Positions 1 to 8,943 are shown, counted from the first letter of the stretch. The stretch: DNA of 64,000 nt from Desulfobacterales bacterium (GCA_016218685.1 JACRDD010000019.1:62001-126000); one strand, 5' to 3'. Notes: a model not told the origin generated them from the letters alone. Numbers and translations: made by a program.

Positions 1-1777
1 TCACCACATCGGTCAGCAGCAGATCGATGGGCTCGTTGGGCCGGGCAGCCAACGCCAAGGCCTCATGCACGTTTTCAGATCCGATGACGCGATAGCCCTT
101 CTTGCTTAGAATATTGATGGCCAGCTTGCGCACCGAGGGATCATCTTCCACAATCAAGATCGTGGCGGCTGTGGTGCCATGCGCCCGACCTTCCGATGCC
201 GCTATCGGTTGGACCGGCCCTTCTCCGACCCTCGGCAATAATATCGTGAATCGCGCCCCCTGCCCGGGCCGGCTGAACGCTTCGATGGTGCCCCCGTGCT
301 GATGAACGATGCCATAGCTGGTGGCCAAACCCAGTCCGGTGCCATGATCCTTGTCTTTGGTCGTAAAGAAGGGCTCAAAGAGCCGCTGCAAGGTATCCCG
401 ATCCATGCCGGTGCCCGTATCGCTGACCACGATCCTGGCAAAATGGGCAGGGGCTGAACCATTTTCCCGCGATCCGCGCGAATCGCCCAGCAGGACCTGC
501 GAGGTTTCGATGGTCAGGCAGCCGCCCTGGGGCATGGCATCCCGGGCATTGACTGCCAGATTCATCAAGACCTGCTCTATCTGGGAGACGTCGCATTTGA
601 CGAACAACGGCTGGGGCGACAATCCGATTTTCAAGTCGATATCTTCGCCGATCACCCGGCGCAGCAGTTTTTCAAAACCGGTCACGATGGCATTGATGTC
701 GCCGTGAACCAGCTCCAACGCCTGCTTGCGGCTGAAGGACAACAGTTGCCGGGTGAGCTGCCGGGCGCGGTTGCCGGCATCGAAAACCTCTTTCAACGCG
801 TCGCCCAGGGGATGGTCGCCGGGCAGCTCATCAAGCATGGTTTCGGCATAGCCCAGGATAATCGACAGCAGGTTGTTAAAGTCGTGAGCCACGCCGCCGG
901 CCAAGCGGCCGACCGCCTCCATTTTCTGGGCTTGATGCAACTGCCGTTCGAGTTCGAGATTTTTCTGCTCCGCCTGCTTCTGCTCGGTGATGTCCACCAT
1001 TTCGGTAAGAAAGTGGCTGGGGCGTCCCATTTCATCGCGTATCAGGATCACGCTGACATCGCCCCAAATCACCCGTCCGCCGACATGCAGATACCGTTTG
1101 GTCATCCTGCGCACGGTGGCCTTGCCGTCCAGCAAACTTTGCACCAGTTCCAGGCTGGCGGGCAGGTCGTCGGGGTGGGTGATATCCGCGATCTGCTTGC
1201 CCACCAGCGTCCGTTCATCGTAGCCCAACATCCGGCACAGGGCCTTGTTGACGCGATTCAAACGACCGTCGGGCAAGGTCATCGTCCGACCGATGGAAGA
1301 GTTGTCAAAGGCACTCTTAAATTGCGCCTCGCTCTCGCGCAGGGCCAGCTCCATCTTTTTGATCTCCGTGATATCGGCCGTGAAGCCGTCGATCACCACC
1401 GTGTCGTCGGCGCAACGTTCGCTGATGCGGGCACTCATGGAGAACCAGCGGTGCCGACCATCGAGCCGCACGGCTTCGTACTCGAACCCCACGACCTCCC
1501 CGTTCCGGGCCAACTGCCGTATGAACTCCTCCCGGCGCCCGGGATCGGCATACAGTTGTTTGGCGAGATCGGAATAACGGGCCGCGGCCTCCTGGGGCGA
1601 TGCCGCACCGACCAACTCCGCCATGCTGGCGTTCACATAACGCACCTGCCCCTTGGAAATGCCAATGGGCGCCTTATCGAATAGCGCTTTAAAACCCGTT
1701 TCCGGGAAAGGGGCCTCTTCCGGACCATGGAGATCAGCGGCGCCCGGCGGCGCGTTAGCGGATTTTTCTTTATCCAT
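1..1777 (-). CDS. Hybrid sensor histidine kinase, PAS-PAS-HisKA-HATPase-receiver (3' end outside window)
   Basis: A cytoplasmic-looking hybrid kinase that starts at 1777 and runs off the left edge inside its receiver domain, so about 592 codons are visible. Two PAS domains (about residues 25-145 and 150-270) precede a HisKA segment with the phospho-accepting His298 (GGVAHDFNN) and a HATPase with N-box, DTGTGMD and GTGLGLAT motifs. The C-terminal receiver begins with ILIVEDDPS and is cut at LLLTDVV, within its phospho-Asp loop. No membrane segment is visible, so the input is probably intracellular and PAS-bound. It is the last gene of a minus-strand run behind a Cache kinase and its receiver, but a 217-base gap with a hairpin separates them, so it may have its own promoter. 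The ATG at 1777 is the first Met of the frame and lacks a strong ribosome site. Confidence 0.9.
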   Translation of the reverse strand, partial: MDKEKSANAPPGAADLHGPEEAPFPETGFKALFDKAPIGISKGQVRYVNASMAELVGAASPQEAAARYSDLAKQLYADPGRREEFIRQLARNGEVVGFEYEAVRLDGRHRWFSMSARISERCADDTVVIDGFTADITEIKKMELALRESEAQFKSAFDNSSIGRTMTLPDGRLNRVNKALCRMLGYDERTLVGKQIADITHPDDLPASLELVQSLLDGKATVRRMTKRYLHVGGRVIWGDVSVILIRDEMGRPSHFLTEMVDITEQKQAEQKNLELERQLHQAQKMEAVGRLAGGVAHDFNNLLSIILGYAETMLDELPGDHPLGDALKEVFDAGNRARQLTRQLLSFSRKQALELVHGDINAIVTGFEKLLRRVIGEDIDLKIGLSPQPLFVKCDVSQIEQVLMNLAVNARDAMPQGGCLTIETSQVLLGDSRGSRENGSAPAHFARIVVSDTGTGMDRDTLQRLFEPFFTTKDKDHGTGLGLATSYGIVHQHGGTIEAFSRPGQGARFTILLPRVGEGPVQPIAASEGRAHGTTAATILIVEDDPSVRKLAINILSKKGYRVIGSENVHEALALAARPNEPIDLLLTDVV

Positions 1778-1954
1778 GCTTCACATCTGCTCTCATATCG
1801 ACAAGAATCGGTCCAACGCAAGATGGAAGCGGCCATGGCCGGGGGAGGGAGCAAAGGCAGGTTCAGAGGGTAAGCGGCGGACCGTATGCCGTCATTTCTT
1901 AAGTTCTACGCACTCCGCCGTCTTGTTGCAAGGCTATTCTTTGACCCAGAGCTA

Positions 1955-1975
1955 CCAGAGGCCTGATGCCTCTGG
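1955..1975 (-). terminator. Intergenic hairpin after the receiver gene
   Basis: A perfect 8-bp inverted repeat (CCAGAGGC / GCCTCTGG) around a 5-base loop lies 20 bases beyond the stop codon of the receiver gene. No U-run follows on the minus strand, so it could be a weak terminator or an RNA-stabilising 3' hairpin rather than a classical intrinsic terminator. Confidence 0.5.
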
Positions 1976-1994
1976 CGATCATAGCATCCCAGGC

Positions 1995-2456
1995 TCAGCG
2001 CTTTTTGGCAGGGAAGACCTCGAAGACCGACTTGGGGCCTTCGCCGGCCGTCCGACTTTTCCCCTGCATATCGTCCTTGAGGGAACTGTCCTTCTTTTTC
2101 CACGCGCCTTCGATTTTGGCGACCAGTTCATCGATTTCACAAGGTTTGGTGAGGTAGTCATAGGCGCCGAGCTTCATGGCCTCCAGTGCCGAGTCGATGG
2201 AACCGTGACCGGTGAGCATCAAGGTCTGGGTAAACAGGCCCAGCTTTTGGATCTCCTTGAGAGTGGACAGACCGTCGAGGCCGGGCATCTTCAGGTCGAG
2301 CACGATCACATCCACGGGCTGCGCCTCCAAAGCCCGGATAGCAGCATCGCCGCTGTTGACGGCCGTGACCTTATAGCCGCGCGTGGTCAACAGTTTGGCC
2401 ATGTTACGGGTAAAAATCTCTTCGTCATCCACCAGGAGTATTTTGGATCCGTTCAT
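1995..2456 (-). CDS. Single-domain response regulator (receiver only)
   Basis: A 153-residue receiver-domain protein. The acidic pair Asp10-Asp11, the phospho-acceptor Asp54 (VLDLKMPG), Thr82 and the invariant Lys104 (LTKP) are all present, so it should be phosphorylated normally. No DNA-binding or enzymatic output domain follows: residues 125-153 are a short charged tail. It lies 47 bases downstream of the Cache sensor kinase and is its obvious partner. With no output domain it must act by protein contact or as a phosphate relay or sink. The same pairing recurs at 21.6-23.6 kb and 42.7-44.8 kb, and these receivers share the LLTGHxS and GAxDYL signatures. Confidence 0.93.
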   Translation of the reverse strand: MNGSKILLVDDEEIFTRNMAKLLTTRGYKVTAVNSGDAAIRALEAQPVDVIVLDLKMPGLDGLSTLKEIQKLGLFTQTLMLTGHGSIDSALEAMKLGAYDYLTKPCEIDELVAKIEGAWKKKDSSLKDDMQGKSRTAGEGPKSVFEVFPAKKR

Positions 2457-2503
2457 CGCATGCTCCTTCCCTTGGGGCTCAGGTTCTTCTTACAAGCCGC
2501 CGT

Positions 2504-4264
2504 CTAGTTATACTGCATCATCTCCGCCGGTGGGTGTAGCGGCAGTTCGATGTCAAAGCGCGTGCCTTGCCCCGGTTCGCTGTGCACGTCGATTCGGCCG
2601 CCCAACCGCTGAATGATGCTGAAGCAAATGGAAAGCCCTAATCCGGTCCCCTTGCCCACCGGCTTGGTAGTAAAAAAGGGATCGAAAATCTTCTCCATAT
2701 GCTCCGCGGAAATTCCGCAACCGGTGTCGCTGATGCTCAGCCGCACGCCCTGCCCATCGGCCGTACCGGTGGTGGCGATTTCGACACGGCCATAGGGCTT
2801 GCCGTCGTGGGCATCGATGGCATTGGTGATCAGGTTCAGGAAGAGTTGCTGCAATTGCGACGGATCGGAGATCATCACCGGCAGTTCAGGCTCCAGGGTG
2901 GTGACGAATTTGATGCCGCTGGCCCGGGCTTCGCGTTCCATCAAGTCCACCACCTCTAGGATAAAAGCGTTCAAGTGGACCGTCTCCATTACCGACTGGG
3001 TGCGCCGGGAAAAACGCAGCAGATTGTGGGTGATGCGTTTGCAGCGCTGGATCTGGATATCGATCTGGGACATGGAGTCGTTGAACTGCTCCTGGAAAGA
3101 GACCTCCATTTGTCCTGTTTGCTTGGCGCAATCCAGCAGAATCTGCCGCTCGGTGGAGATGATTGCCAGCGGGTTGTTGATCTCATGCGCCACACCGGCC
3201 GAAAGCTCGCCGATGGAGGCCAGCTTGCTGGTCTGCATGAGCTGCTGGTTCAACTGATCGCTCTCGCGGTCACGCCGGCGGATCATGGTCAGCATGTGAC
3301 GGGTCACCAGCACGGCCACGATGAGAATGGTCAACGCGCTGATGAGCAGGAAGACCAATACCGCGAAGTTAGCGTGGTTTACGGCGTTGAAAGCTTCATC
3401 GTAGGATTGGGTCACCACTAAAAGCCAACGGGGTTCCTTGAGCCAGACGCTACAGACAATCCGGCGGGATGAAGTGCTGGATCGCCCCGGGTAATCCTGG
3501 GTCACGAAGCGCAGGTCGGTGCCCTGGTGTTCGGCCAGCAGGGGCAGCGGCGCCACCTCCATGATGGCGCCGCCGAAACGCGGGGTGGTCTGGTAGATGC
3601 CCTCGGTGTTGAGCAGGTAAACCTCCCCGCTTTTACCGATGCGCACATTCTCCACCAGGGCGCGGAAGGTCTCGGTATTGATCGTGGCCCGCAAGATCCA
3701 GGGCTCTCCGTTTTCCGACGAAGTGACCGCCATGATGAAGTGCGGCTCCCGGCGAAAACCCAAAAACATGTCGCTGATGAAAATCCCTTTTTTCAGCACC
3801 TGCTGGAACCAAAAAGCGTCCGCGTAATTTTTGTCCATCAGGTCATAAGGGCCCACATAGGCCAGATGACGGCCGGTATGATCGATCAGCCCTAAATCGG
3901 TGAGCGTCGGGTGATCATGATTGATTAACTCGAAGACTTTGTTCAGGTTGCCTGGATGACTCAAATACTCCTTGCTGTGGGTGCGGGCCATCAGTTGCAG
4001 CTTGGAGCTGTGTTCCTTGAAAAACAATTCGATGGCGCGATGATGGTTATCCACCTCACGGTTGAACTTCTCCGTCAAGCGCTCGCGCGCGAAGCGGGTG
4101 TAATGGACATTGATGCCCCAACCCACCAGCAGGAGCGGCACCAGGGAACTGACCAGGGTCAGCAGGACGAATCGCCGGAAGAACCGTTTGTACTGCTCCC
4201 GGCGCCGGTCGCTACCTTCGATAGGCAGCCCGCTCGTTGCAATGGTGGCTTTGGTGGTCGTCAT
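2504..4264 (-). CDS. Cache-domain transmembrane sensor histidine kinase
   Basis: A 586-residue membrane kinase. An N-terminal membrane helix (about 27-49) leads into a periplasmic double-Cache-like sensor (about 55-300, with HLAYVGPYDL and FISDMFLGFRREPHF). A second membrane helix (about 305-330) follows, then a HisKA domain with His360 (GVAHEINNP) and a HATPase domain with N-box (NLITNAIDA), DTGCGIS and GTGLGLSI. This layout resembles DctB-type kinases, which sense small carboxylates or similar ligands, but the ligand here is unknown. Very similar sensors occur at 21561 and 42671. It has its own putative sigma-54 promoter and upstream dyad and is followed by its receiver. The start is the ATG at 4264. 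Confidence 0.93.
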   Translation of the reverse strand: MTTTKATIATSGLPIEGSDRRREQYKRFFRRFVLLTLVSSLVPLLLVGWGINVHYTRFARERLTEKFNREVDNHHRAIELFFKEHSSKLQLMARTHSKEYLSHPGNLNKVFELINHDHPTLTDLGLIDHTGRHLAYVGPYDLMDKNYADAFWFQQVLKKGIFISDMFLGFRREPHFIMAVTSSENGEPWILRATINTETFRALVENVRIGKSGEVYLLNTEGIYQTTPRFGGAIMEVAPLPLLAEHQGTDLRFVTQDYPGRSSTSSRRIVCSVWLKEPRWLLVVTQSYDEAFNAVNHANFAVLVFLLISALTILIVAVLVTRHMLTMIRRRDRESDQLNQQLMQTSKLASIGELSAGVAHEINNPLAIISTERQILLDCAKQTGQMEVSFQEQFNDSMSQIDIQIQRCKRITHNLLRFSRRTQSVMETVHLNAFILEVVDLMEREARASGIKFVTTLEPELPVMISDPSQLQQLFLNLITNAIDAHDGKPYGRVEIATTGTADGQGVRLSISDTGCGISAEHMEKIFDPFFTTKPVGKGTGLGLSICFSIIQRLGGRIDVHSEPGQGTRFDIELPLHPPAEMMQYN

Positions 4265-4327
4265 GCCGACGATGTCTCCTTGTATCGAAGATCAGTGATG
4301 GTCCGTCCGGACCTCGGCGAACGGTTT

Positions 4328-4343
4328 TTCAATAAACGTGCCA
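4328..4343 (-). promoter_or_regulatory. Putative sigma-54 promoter for the Cache kinase
   Basis: On the minus strand the sequence TGGCACG-N4-TTGAA matches the -24 element exactly. The -12 element has GA where consensus has GC. It lies 64 bases upstream of the kinase start and about 100 bases downstream of a TGTCC/GGACA dyad, the usual position for an activator site. Confidence 0.55.
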
Positions 4344-4440
4344 CGATATCGACGCCAGCCGAAATCCGATCATAATTTTTAATTTGTTTTTTCAGTATGA
4401 TATGAACAAGGTCGCGAGGTGAACGGCTTCAAGAGATGAG

Positions 4441-4463
4441 ACTGTCCCCCAGGGGTGGACAGT
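4441..4463. promoter_or_regulatory. TGTCC-type dyad, candidate enhancer site
   Basis: ACTGTCC and GGACAGT form a perfect 7-bp inverted repeat separated by 9 bases. The same half-sites, separated by 8 bases, occur at 39656-39677 upstream of another sigma-54-like promoter. This suggests a binding site for one of the NtrC-type activators encoded in the window. As RNA it could also form a hairpin. Confidence 0.5.
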
Positions 4464-4541
4464 GGCTCTCCAGCAGCGACAGGCGGGGTCGGCCCCAGAC
4501 GCTTCATCGGCATCGAGGCGAGCGCGCACAGAACAGACTAT

Positions 4542-6863
4542 CTACTGCCTCAGGATGGACCAGTATTTAGCGTGCACGGCGATGCTTTTTTGCAGGGCGG
4601 CAAAGGAAACAGGCGCTGCAATCGTCTTCTCCAGTCGCTCCGCCTCCATCGATGGCAGGCCGCACAGCTCCTGAATCACGCTCCGGCCGCACTCCCGGAT
4701 GCCCTGGATGCTGTAGCCGCCCTCCATCAGAAAAGCGATGCGACCGCCGCACACCGTATCGGCAATGCGGCACAACTGGCGCGTGAGCATGGCGTAGCCG
4801 GCGGGCGTGCCGTTCAGGCCGGCCAAGCGATCATGCTGGTAAAGATCGAAGCCGCACGACACCAGCAGCATGTCGGGTTCGTAAGCCCGTGCCAGCGGAT
4901 CGACCATGCGCTGGATCACCTTGCCGAACTCGCTGTCGCCCATGCCTTTGTCCAAGGGAACATTGACGCTGTACCCCTCTCCTGCGCCCTGACCCACCTC
5001 GCCGTAGTTGCCCGTGCCCGGGTAGCAGGGAAACTGGTGCATGGAAAAGAACAACACCTCGCGGCTCTGGACGAAGGCGGCCTGGGTGCCGTTGCCGTGG
5101 TGGGCGTCGATATCCACGATCATGACCCGCCTGACGCCATGGGCATGATTGAGATAGCAGGCCGCCAGGGCCGCATTGTTGAACAGGCAAAACCCCATGG
5201 CCTTATCCGGTTCGGCATGATGACCGGGAGGGCGCACGGCCGCAAAGCCCCTGCGCGATGGGCCGGCCATGATGGCATCCAAAAGATTGAAGATGCCGCC
5301 CACGGCGAGACAGGCTGTTTCGTAGGAAGTCGATGTGGTTTGGGTGTCCAGATCGATGGCGTACAATTGGCGGCCCGCGGTAGCGGCAATGCGTGCAATG
5401 TGCGCCGGCGTGTGTACCCAGGCCAGCGCTTCTTTTTCAGCCGGGCGGGCGCAAAGCGCTTTCCAATAGGGCGCCAGTTCGGCCGCCGCCAAGACCTCGT
5501 CCATGGCCTTGAGGCGGTTGGCGTTCTCCAGGTGGAAGATGCCTTGCAAATGGGATTGCATGGCGCCGTCCTTGAATACCAGCAATGGATGGGCCGCAGC
5601 GGGCGGAGGGTCCACGATGGTGATACGACCATGGGCCGTGGCCAGTTCCAGCAACGGACCGGCCTCGGGAACCCGGCTTTTGTATTTGAGCAGCCCCTGG
5701 GCCGCACTGCGCGCCAGATCTGGCCGGGAGCGCGACAACAGGCACAGCTTGAGAAAGTGCAGGGCCAATTCCCGTCGGGGGTCCGCGGGCTTGGTCCGGA
5801 CCAACAGCCTTACCTGATCCTTGATCACGGTCGCCATCTCCCCCAGAACCGCCGGAGGCACCGTGCGGCTGCGGTCCACCATCACCGCCAGCACATAGGT
5901 CAGGCGGCCGGCCGGCCGTACCAGCGAGTAAACATAGGGCCGCCGCTTTTCGAAACCGATGCTTTCATAAAAACCCGAGGCCTGGATTTCGGAATCCAGT
6001 AGTATTTCACGCCCGCCGGGGTAGTAATTCTTCCACAGCAGCCATGCACCCGCGACGAGAAAGGTTCCCACCCCGCGATGCACCGGGCTTGTTTGCAAAG
6101 CCCCTTCCGGCCGGTGTTGGGCCGAGGCAATGTACTTGATCTCCAGCGCTTTATGGAAAAGAGCGGTTTTTAGGCGCAGATAGATGAGGCCGGCAATGGC
6201 GCCATCCACCAGGCAAGCGAAAAGATACGGCGCGGTACCGTTGCGCAGGCAGCGCAGCACGAACCGCACGCTGAAAAAAGGCAGTTGCAGATCCGCCACC
6301 TGCATCAAAGCCTCGCGGGTGAACGGCAGCGACATGAAGAACGCGCAGTCGTTGGCGTTCACCGCCCCATGGAAGAGGACTCGTGGATCGGTGGCGCTGC
6401 GGGGCAACGCTTCTTCCGGTCCATTGCCGAGCAGCCGTTCGAGCACCTCTCGGGCCGCGGCCCGGGTGCCGCTGCTTTCGGCATCCAGTCGCTGCAGGGC
6501 ACGATCGAGCTCGTGCCGCAGCAGGAGGTTCAAGCCCGCTTCGCGAATCATCCGGCCGGCCGTGGCATAGCCGGATTTACTTTCGGATGCGGACAGCGCC
6601 AGTTTTTTAGCCATCTCGCCGTACTTGATCAACAGAGGTTGTTCAACGGCGGCCAGCCCTTCGTTGAACAGACTGTTCTTGTCCACCGCCACCGACTGCT
6701 GATCGAAAGTAAAGTAGAAGCGCTGGGGGTGGGTCGTTGGGGGCGGGCCGACCGGCACATCGATGCGGCCCGTGCCGAAAAGCTCGGCCAGGGAGTAACC
6801 GATCTCCGCATCCCGGGCGGCGATGGCGTCGATGGCCTGTTTGATGGTTTCGCGTTTGAGCAT
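4542..6863 (-). CDS. GNAT acetyltransferase-histone deacetylase-like fusion protein
   Basis: A 773-residue soluble protein with two opposing acetylation modules. Residues about 160-315 look like a GNAT acetyltransferase: the segment around HRGVGTFLV (262-270) resembles the acetyl-CoA pyrophosphate loop, followed by ASGFYESIGFEKRRPYVY. Residues about 425-740 are a class II-like deacetylase with RPPGHH (544-549), DIDAHHGNG (584-592), CGFD (670-673) and EGGY (714-717), so the zinc ligands and the active-site Tyr are intact. The first 150 residues are unassigned. The gene follows a kinase-like membrane protein by 42 bases and is probably co-transcribed with it. I infer reversible acetylation of a protein or small molecule; the substrate is unknown. 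The deacetylase part could equally act on acetylpolyamines. Confidence 0.85.
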   Translation of the reverse strand: MLKRETIKQAIDAIAARDAEIGYSLAELFGTGRIDVPVGPPPTTHPQRFYFTFDQQSVAVDKNSLFNEGLAAVEQPLLIKYGEMAKKLALSASESKSGYATAGRMIREAGLNLLLRHELDRALQRLDAESSGTRAAAREVLERLLGNGPEEALPRSATDPRVLFHGAVNANDCAFFMSLPFTREALMQVADLQLPFFSVRFVLRCLRNGTAPYLFACLVDGAIAGLIYLRLKTALFHKALEIKYIASAQHRPEGALQTSPVHRGVGTFLVAGAWLLWKNYYPGGREILLDSEIQASGFYESIGFEKRRPYVYSLVRPAGRLTYVLAVMVDRSRTVPPAVLGEMATVIKDQVRLLVRTKPADPRRELALHFLKLCLLSRSRPDLARSAAQGLLKYKSRVPEAGPLLELATAHGRITIVDPPPAAAHPLLVFKDGAMQSHLQGIFHLENANRLKAMDEVLAAAELAPYWKALCARPAEKEALAWVHTPAHIARIAATAGRQLYAIDLDTQTTSTSYETACLAVGGIFNLLDAIMAGPSRRGFAAVRPPGHHAEPDKAMGFCLFNNAALAACYLNHAHGVRRVMIVDIDAHHGNGTQAAFVQSREVLFFSMHQFPCYPGTGNYGEVGQGAGEGYSVNVPLDKGMGDSEFGKVIQRMVDPLARAYEPDMLLVSCGFDLYQHDRLAGLNGTPAGYAMLTRQLCRIADTVCGGRIAFLMEGGYSIQGIRECGRSVIQELCGLPSMEAERLEKTIAAPVSFAALQKSIAVHAKYWSILRQ

Positions 6864-6865
6864 GG

Positions 6866-6880
6866 GGAGGCGCTACCTCC
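6866..6880 (-). promoter_or_regulatory. Hairpin masking the ribosome site of the GNAT-HDAC gene
   Basis: The only good ribosome-binding sequence, GGAGG, lies 12 bases before the ATG and is directly followed by TAGCG and then CCTCC. The two can pair into a 5-bp hairpin that would hide the site. This hints at translational coupling to the upstream gene. Confidence 0.4.
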
Positions 6881-6905
6881 GCCGGCCCTTCGGGCCAGTG
6901 GTCTT

Positions 6906-7937
6906 TCAGCCTTGCGCCCGCATGCGGCAAGGCAGTTCAACAGTAAAGGCTGCGCCTTGACCGGTCTGGGAATCGACCCGCAGCGCGCCTTCCAGCGGAT
7001 CGAGGATCGCGCGGCAGATGGACAGCCCCAACCCGGTGCCCTGGGATTTGGTGGTGTAAAAAGGCTCGAAAATCTTCTCCTGATCGACCGCCGCGATGCC
7101 CGGTCCGTCGTCGCGGATCGTAACCGTCACGCGCGTATCCGTCTCCCGTGTCTGGAGTTCGATCCGGCCCCCTTTTTCCAATGCGGCCATGGCGTTGAGC
7201 AGCAGATTTTGAAATACTTGACGCAATTTGCTCTTATCGCTGCGTACCATGGCCGGCGGGTCCTGATAGTCGCGCACGATATGGATGCCGCGCCGCTCCA
7301 GCTCCTTGTGCAGAAAGGCCAGCAGATCGTCCAGCAGGGCGTTGAGATCCACCTCGCCGACGACGGGCGCGTCCACGCGCACGAAACGCAAGAACTTCTG
7401 GATCAATTGATGCCCGCGCGAGGCTTCGCGCGTAATCTGGGCCACGGTTTCGCCATGGTCCGAAGATGCGGGATCGGCCTTGTGTCCCACCAGGCATTTG
7501 GCCGCCATATCGATGTTGGCCAGGATATCCTTGAGTTCTTCAAAGAAACCCAGCGACAGTTCCATGGAAGCGGCGAGATAGCTGGTGCGGCGCAACTGCT
7601 TGTCCAGCATGCGCAGGCTCTGGCCCTTGGATTCGAGCAGGGCCACCAAACGTCCGGTGGTGGAAAGGACCGTAGCCACCAGGATCACGGCGCATACGAA
7701 GAAGAGCGCCGCCAGCACCACGACCGCTCGCTGGTGGGCCACAAGTTGTGCTTGCAGCATCGAAAGGGTGGAGGCGCCGCTGGAGGTCATGGCATAGTAA
7801 GCGATGGCACCGCCGATGAGGATCGGAGGAATGAAGGCGGCCGCCAGTAGGATCAGGACCACCTTGCGCCAAACGGGCCGGTAGTAAGGGTAGTCGTTGG
7901 GTTGGCTTTTTTTATGCAGGTAAGCATAGCGGTTCAT
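6906..7937 (-). CDS. Membrane histidine-kinase-like protein lacking the phospho-accepting His
   Basis: A 343-residue protein with two membrane helices (about 25-48 and 70-93), no sizeable periplasmic loop, a DHp-like helix pair and a complete HATPase domain (N-box NLLLNAMAAL, DDGPGIA, GTGLGLSI). In the DHp motif the window's other kinases read [15 protein letters not shown]. This one reads ELSLGFFEELKDILA, which places Glu133 where the His should be. It therefore probably binds ATP but cannot autophosphorylate in the usual way. The ATG at 7937 has AGGGGG 8 bases upstream, so the longer frame to 7991 is not needed. It sits between the receiver-CBS gene and the GNAT-HDAC gene in one operon. Confidence 0.85.
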   Translation of the reverse strand: MNRYAYLHKKSQPNDYPYYRPVWRKVVLILLAAAFIPPILIGGAIAYYAMTSSGASTLSMLQAQLVAHQRAVVVLAALFFVCAVILVATVLSTTGRLVALLESKGQSLRMLDKQLRRTSYLAASMELSLGFFEELKDILANIDMAAKCLVGHKADPASSDHGETVAQITREASRGHQLIQKFLRFVRVDAPVVGEVDLNALLDDLLAFLHKELERRGIHIVRDYQDPPAMVRSDKSKLRQVFQNLLLNAMAALEKGGRIELQTRETDTRVTVTIRDDGPGIAAVDQEKIFEPFYTTKSQGTGLGLSICRAILDPLEGALRVDSQTGQGAAFTVELPCRMRAQG

Positions 7938-8018
7938 GCCGCACCCCCTTTCTCCCTGGCGCTTCGATGCATGCAGTGCGATCGCATGCACCGATTAGAG
8001 CATCAACCATGGCTGCCG

Positions 8019-8876
8019 TCAATCGCGTCCATCCAGGTCGTCCTTCTCGTCCGGCAGGTAATGCAGCACATCTCTCAGACGGATGATACCCAGCACCGCG
8101 CCGTCGGAGATGACCGGGATGCTGTCGTAGCGATGGCTCAGCATAAGCTCGGCGGTCTGGTTCAGGGGTGTCTCGAAGGCTACCGTTTCCACCGGATGGC
8201 GCATCAGGTGCTTGAGCGGCAGCCCCGGAAGATCATCCCGATGATCGCGCACCCACTCCCAGGTCACTTCCGCGGCGGGCTGGGTTTGGGCCAGGTGATC
8301 CAGGATGTCGCGTTTGGTGAGCAAGCCTTGGACCTGGTGGCGATCATCCACCACGAAGAGCATCTGCGCGCCTTCGCCGTTGCGGTAGCGCTCGAAGATG
8401 GCCACCGCTTTGGGCAGGGGGTCATCGGGCAGGAGGGGAATAAATCCGGATAAGATGATCTCTCCGGCCAGAGTGCGGGGCCATAAAAGCGGATGCCGTT
8501 TGATCCGGCCCAGGTCCCGGGCGGACCGGATTTTTACGATCAGGTCCTCTATGTCATAGGGTTTCTGAAGATAATCGAAGGCTCCCGTGCGCACGGCCTC
8601 GATGCCATCTTCGAGAGTTGCGAAACCGGTGAGCATGATGACTTGGATGTCGCCGTCGATCTGCTTGATGCGGCGCAAGGTCTCGATCCCGTCCATTCCG
8701 GGCATGCGCACGTCGAGCAACACTACCCCGATGCGTATCCCGCTACCCAGCAGGGCCAGGGCCTGGGAGCCGTTAAAGGCTGTGGCGACCGCATACCCTC
8801 GCTGCTCCAGGATTTTGGCCAGATTGCGAGCAAAGCGCTCTTCGTCATCGACCAAAAGGATGGAGAAGTCTTTCAC
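8019..8876 (-). CDS. Response regulator with receiver and paired CBS domains
   Basis: A 285-residue protein. The receiver (1-125) has Asp10-Asp11, phospho-acceptor Asp55 (LLDVRMPG), a Thr in MLTGFA and Lys in LQKP. A linker leads to two CBS motifs (about 155-210 and 225-280, with QVQGLLTKRDIL and AVLGIIRLRDVL). CBS pairs usually bind adenine nucleotides, so the output is probably allosteric and senses energy charge rather than DNA. It lies downstream of the TauE exporter and the Cys-rich membrane protein and upstream of the kinase lacking its His, presumably in one operon. Its cognate active kinase is not obvious, since the adjacent one lacks the phosphorylatable His. Confidence 0.9.
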   Translation of the reverse strand: MKDFSILLVDDEERFARNLAKILEQRGYAVATAFNGSQALALLGSGIRIGVVLLDVRMPGMDGIETLRRIKQIDGDIQVIMLTGFATLEDGIEAVRTGAFDYLQKPYDIEDLIVKIRSARDLGRIKRHPLLWPRTLAGEIILSGFIPLLPDDPLPKAVAIFERYRNGEGAQMLFVVDDRHQVQGLLTKRDILDHLAQTQPAAEVTWEWVRDHRDDLPGLPLKHLMRHPVETVAFETPLNQTAELMLSHRYDSIPVISDGAVLGIIRLRDVLHYLPDEKDDLDGRD

Positions 8877-8943
8877 GGGGCATGTTCCTCGCGTCTATTC
8901 GTGCGCGTTCTCCAACGATTCCAGCGAAAATCGGTGCTCATTC

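Noticed and set aside
4455..6002. A 515-codon plus-strand open frame opposite the GNAT-HDAC gene
   Set aside because: It is the antisense shadow of a gene with clear catalytic motifs. It has no ribosome site and a low-complexity His/Gln/Gly-rich translation.
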